Assembly (NCBI GenBank): GCA_016190405.1
Contig: JACPQO010000020.1
Coordinates: forward strand, 1 to 8,030
Length of the DNA: 8,030 nt
Direction of reading: 5' to 3'
From: Chloroflexota bacterium
Lineage (GTDB): Bacteria > Chloroflexota > Dehalococcoidia > SM23-28-2 > RBG-16-64-32
Shown here: positions 6,139 through 8,030 of the stretch, piece after piece
How positions within the stretch are numbered: position 1 is the stretch's first letter
Layout: each line of letters opens with the position of its first letter
The notes under the pieces: generated by a model
Seen by the model: the letters and a program-made list of their open reading frames with translations, nothing else
Told to the model about the DNA's origin: nothing
The model's database searches: none
Program-made: the position numbers and the translations under genes

Positions 6139-6459
6139 ATGGCTATCGAGAATCATTGGTATCTCGTTTCCAGCCACGGCGCCGTCCTCTTCTACATCGC
6201 CGTTAGCCCCGACTGCACCATCGGCGACATCGCCGACTCCATGGCGCTGACCCGGCGCACCGTGTGGGGTCTCATCGGCGACCTGCGGCGGGGCGGGATG
6301 CTGCACATCCGCAAAGAGGGGCGCCGCCATCACTACACCGTCAACCTGGACGCCCCCTTCAAGCATCCCACCCTGAACGGGCTCCAACTGCGCGTGGTGA
6401 TGGGGGAGCTGGTAGCGCGATACGCCCGCGAAGCCGACCGCGAGCCGAGCCTGGCTTAA
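6139..6459 (+). CDS. Winged helix-turn-helix transcriptional regulator (MarR/ArsR-like)
   Basis: The 106-aa protein is predicted to be a DNA-binding regulator in the cytoplasm. The sequence begins ENHWYLVSSHGAVLFYIAV, a helix common in small Chloroflexota and actinobacterial wHTH proteins. The helix-turn-helix follows at about 27-51 (CTIGDIADSMALTRRTVWGLIGDL, in which TRRTVWGLIGDL is the recognition helix). The wing is at about 54-68 (MLHIRKEGRRHHYTV), with several Arg/Lys/His residues suited to DNA contact. The C-terminal helix (about 78-98) is probably for dimerisation. No ligand domain and no Cys-based sensor are visible, so it may sense by another partner or simply respond to level. The ATG at 6139 is preceded only by a weak GGAA (6121-6124). 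It is transcribed apart from the upstream run and ends about 50 nt before the S-box promoter; its targets are unknown. Confidence 0.82.
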   Translation: MAIENHWYLVSSHGAVLFYIAVSPDCTIGDIADSMALTRRTVWGLIGDLRRGGMLHIRKEGRRHHYTVNLDAPFKHPTLNGLQLRVVMGELVARYAREADREPSLA

Positions 6460-6508
6460 GCGGACTCCCCGGCGCACGTCTTCGCATCGGGCCGGCGGCG
6501 ACTTTCCG

Positions 6509-6538
6509 TTGACAGCCCTTCTCTCTCTGTGCTAGCAT
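6509..6538 (+). promoter_or_regulatory. Sigma-70-type promoter of the S-box leader
   Basis: The -35 box TTGACA (6509-6514) is a perfect consensus. The -10 box TAGCAT (6533-6538) lies 18 nt downstream and has an extended-10 TG at 6530-6531. Transcription should start near 6545, shortly before riboswitch helix P1. Confidence 0.75.
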
Positions 6539-6559
6539 CCCTAATAATCGAATAGACGG

Positions 6560-6684
6560 CCTCTTATCCAGAGAGGTGGAGGGAACGGCCCTGTGAAACC
6601 CGGCAACCGGCCGGGGCACGCCACAAGGCGCGCCCATGTACGGTGCCAATGCCGTCCCGATAACGGATCGGGATCGATAAGGGG
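6560..6684 (+). ncRNA. SAM-I (S-box) riboswitch aptamer
   Basis: The conserved S-box core can be read directly: CTTATCcAGAGaGGtgGAGGGA at 6563-6584, GGCCC at 6588-6592, then GAAACCCGGCAACC at 6595-6608. P1 is formed by CCTCTTATC (6560-6568) with GATAAGGGG (6676-6684), nine pairs with one G-U. P4 is TCCCGAT (6655-6661) with ATCGGGA (6667-6673). Aptamers of this class bind S-adenosylmethionine; binding stabilises P1 and permits the downstream terminator, so expression falls when SAM is high. The sequences and spacing agree with B. subtilis S-box leaders as I recall them. It is located between a strong promoter and a threonine-synthase-family gene on the same strand. Confidence 0.95.
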
Positions 6685-6694
6685 AGGGACTAGC

Positions 6695-6730
6695 GGCCTC
6701 TTCTCTACACCGGAAGAGGTCTTTCTTTTT
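6695..6730 (+). terminator. Intrinsic terminator (S-box expression platform)
   Basis: CCTCTTC (6697-6703) pairs with GAAGAGG (6713-6719) around a 9-nt loop, followed by the T-rich tract TCTTTCTTTTT (6720-6730). The antiterminator is AAGGGG (6679-6684) pairing with CCTCTT (6697-6702). The same AAGGGG is the 3' strand of aptamer P1. GGCCTCTT is present in both the P1 region (6558-6565) and the terminator (6695-6702), so the two copies compete for it. This is the usual S-box OFF-switch logic. Confidence 0.9.
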
Positions 6731-6888
6731 CGCGAGGCCATGGCACAAGCTACGATCCCACAGACAAGAGTGATGGCGATGGCAGGGGCCTCCGCTCCGG
6801 CCCCGTCCGCAGACGGGAGGCCCCCGCCGGGAGCTGGACCGTTCGCCCAGACGGGCGCCCGTCCGGGCGAGTCTGGAGGGTCGCCGTC
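6731..6888 (+). promoter_or_regulatory. GC-rich structured leader between S-box terminator and threonine synthase gene
   Basis: This is about 158 nt beyond the terminator. GGGGCCTCC (6785-6793) can pair with GGAGGCCCC (6816-6824). A second cluster holds the perfect palindrome ACGGGCGCCCGT (6851-6862), flanked by CGCCC (6844-6848)/GGGCG (6865-6869) and by CCAGAC (6847-6852)/GTCTGG (6871-6876). The last stem abuts the ribosome site GGAGGG (6875-6880). CCTCC at 6789-6793 could alternatively pair with that site. A 50-codon frame from ATG 6740 to TGA 6890-6892 crosses this leader and overlaps the next start codon (ATGA). It is Pro/Ala/Gly-rich, lacks a good ribosome site, and I do not call it a gene. 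Confidence 0.45.
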
Positions 6889-8030
6889 ATGACCTTCGCC
6901 AAGAACCTGAGATGCCGGGAATGCGGGCGCTTGTACCCGCTGGACCCGGTGCACGTGTGCGAGTTCTGCTTCGGGCCCCTGGAGATCTTCTACGATTACC
7001 AGGCGCTGGCCCGGATGCTGACGCGGGAGCGGATAGAACACGGCCCGCCCACCATGTGGCGCTACGCCGACCTGCTGCCCGGCGAGGCGGATACCGCCGT
7101 GGACATCGGCACCGGCATGACGCCGCTGCTGCGGGCGGCGAACCTGGGCCGCCTGCTGGGGCTGAACCGGCTGTATATCAAAAACGATTGCCTGAACCCC
7201 ACCTGGTCGTTCAAGGACCGGGTGGTCTCCGTGGCCAGCAGCGTGGCCCGCCAGTTCGAGTTCGACACCCTGGCCTGCGCCTCCACCGGCAACCTGGCCA
7301 ACAGCGTGTCGGCGCATGCTGCCCGGGCCGGGATGAAGGCCATCGTCTTCATCCCAGCGGACCTGGAGCAGGGCAAGATCGTCGGCTCCGCCGTGTACGG
7401 GCCCACCCTGGTGGCCGTGGACGGCAGCTACGACGAGGTGAACCGCCTCTGTAGCGAGCTTTCGGACAAGTACCCCTGGGCCTTCGTCAACATCAACGTT
7501 CGCCCCTACTACGCCGAGGGGAGCAAGACCCTGGCCTACGAGGTGTGCGAGCAGTTGGGCTGGCGGGCGCCCGACCACTGCCTCGTTCCTCTGGCCAGCG
7601 GCTCGCTGTTCACCAAGATCTACAAGGGGATCAAGGAGCTGGCCTGGCTGGGCCTCGTCGACTGGCGGGCCACGCGAATGAGCGGGGCTCAAGCCGAGGG
7701 CTGCTCGCCCATCGTGGAGGCCTGGCAGCGCCAGAGCTTCGACATCCGCCCCCAGAAGCCCAACACCATCGCTAAATCGCTGGCCATCGGCAACCCGGCC
7801 GACGGCTACTCCGCGCTGAAGACGCTGGCCCACACCGGCGGCCAGGCAGTGGCGGTCAGCGACGACGATGTGGTAGAAGGGATAAGGTTGCTGGCCGAGA
7901 CCGAGGGCGTCTTCGCGGAGACGGCGGGCGGGGTGGTGGTGGCGGCGCTCAAGCGGCTGGCCCACGAGGGCCGCATCGGCGCCGACGAGCTGGTGGTGGC
8001 GTTCGTAACCGGGGCCGGCCTGAAGACCCA
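6889..8030 (+). CDS. thrC: Threonine synthase family PLP enzyme (3' truncated by window end)
   Basis: 380 residues are present and the frame is open to the last base, with perhaps 20-50 residues missing. Threonine synthase converts O-phospho-L-homoserine to threonine with pyridoxal phosphate in the cytoplasm. An N-terminal zinc ribbon (Cys9, Cys12, Cys24, Cys27) precedes the fold-type II PLP domain. The PLP Schiff-base lysine is Lys109 in NPTWSFKDRVVSVA. The phosphate/substrate loop is ACASTGNLANS (about 129-139). Other clade motifs are AIVFIPADLEQGKIVG, RPYYAEGSKTL, SGAQAEGCSPIVEAW, TIAKSLAIGNPADG and FAETAGGV. These match the actinobacterial/Chloroflexota threonine synthase clade as I recall it; that clade varies at the residue after NPT (Trp here instead of Gly). 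ATG 6889 has GGAGGG 8 nt before it, and the zinc ribbon starts right after. It is controlled by the upstream S-box, which is unusual for thrC. Confidence 0.9.
   Translation, partial: MTFAKNLRCRECGRLYPLDPVHVCEFCFGPLEIFYDYQALARMLTRERIEHGPPTMWRYADLLPGEADTAVDIGTGMTPLLRAANLGRLLGLNRLYIKNDCLNPTWSFKDRVVSVASSVARQFEFDTLACASTGNLANSVSAHAARAGMKAIVFIPADLEQGKIVGSAVYGPTLVAVDGSYDEVNRLCSELSDKYPWAFVNINVRPYYAEGSKTLAYEVCEQLGWRAPDHCLVPLASGSLFTKIYKGIKELAWLGLVDWRATRMSGAQAEGCSPIVEAWQRQSFDIRPQKPNTIAKSLAIGNPADGYSALKTLAHTGGQAVAVSDDDVVEGIRLLAETEGVFAETAGGVVVAALKRLAHEGRIGADELVVAFVTGAGLKT

Noticed and set aside
6593..6892. Forward frame of 99 codons beginning with GTG inside the riboswitch
   Set aside because: Its start lies in the conserved aptamer core and has no ribosome site. 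Only the last 50 codons (from 6740) are discussed, as a doubtful leader frame.
6541..7965. Reverse-strand open frame of 474 codons opposite the riboswitch and threonine synthase
   Set aside because: It crosses the S-box, terminator and a well-conserved PLP enzyme on the opposite strand. The product is low-complexity and has no recognisable motif.
1..8030. CRISPR array, tRNA, rRNA, insertion sequence or phage attachment site
   Set aside because: No regularly spaced repeats, cloverleaf with CCA-type arms, transposase motifs or terminal inverted repeats were found by reading both strands.

Overview
The window is 8.03 kb of GC-rich bacterial chromosome. Every supportable gene lies on the + strand. 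The combination suggests a Chloroflexota-like organism (Dehalococcoidia or a relative), with an actinobacterium as the less likely alternative. The evidence is a MurT-GatD peptidoglycan amidation pair, a system II (ResB-type) cytochrome c assembly gene, a divergent Lgt, a small HWYLVSSHG-type winged-helix regulator and an S-box riboswitch. The taxonomic placement is inference, because there is no rRNA or other marker here.

Region 1 (1-5992) reads as one tightly packed transcription unit of eight genes with gaps of 6 nt or less, or overlaps. In order they are: the 3' part of murT; gatD; a 69-aa heavy-metal-associated (CopZ-like) protein; an M23 metallopeptidase with a Thr/Pro/Ser-rich stalk; a membrane-anchored TlpA/ResA thioredoxin; resB; lgt; and a 77-aa glutaredoxin-like protein. 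The shared theme is the cell envelope: lipid II amidation, peptidoglycan cleavage, thiol redox and heme delivery outside the membrane, and lipoprotein lipidation. The two small CxxC proteins would act in the cytoplasm on metal and thiol chemistry. No ccsA/resC is present, although ResB normally needs it.

Region 2 (5993-6459) is an AT-richer intergenic stretch with a weak promoter candidate, followed by a 106-aa winged-helix regulator transcribed alone.

Region 3 (6460-8030) holds a strong promoter, a complete SAM-I (S-box) riboswitch with an intrinsic terminator, a further roughly 160-nt GC-rich structured leader, and a threonine-synthase-family gene that runs off the window end. The switching logic can be read directly. 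An 8-base sequence (GGCCTCTT) occurs both at the P1 5' strand and at the terminator 5' strand, and both copies can pair with the same AAGGGG.

The points most worth a second look are: (a) a SAM OFF-switch on a threonine-synthase-family gene, whose sense is opposite to simple pathway logic; (b) an Lgt that differs at several positions regarded as essential in E. coli and appears to use a non-standard start codon; (c) an 11-bp perfect hairpin inside gatD; and (d) a second possible control layer in the leader downstream of the S-box terminator. I did not find a clearly new multi-gene system.
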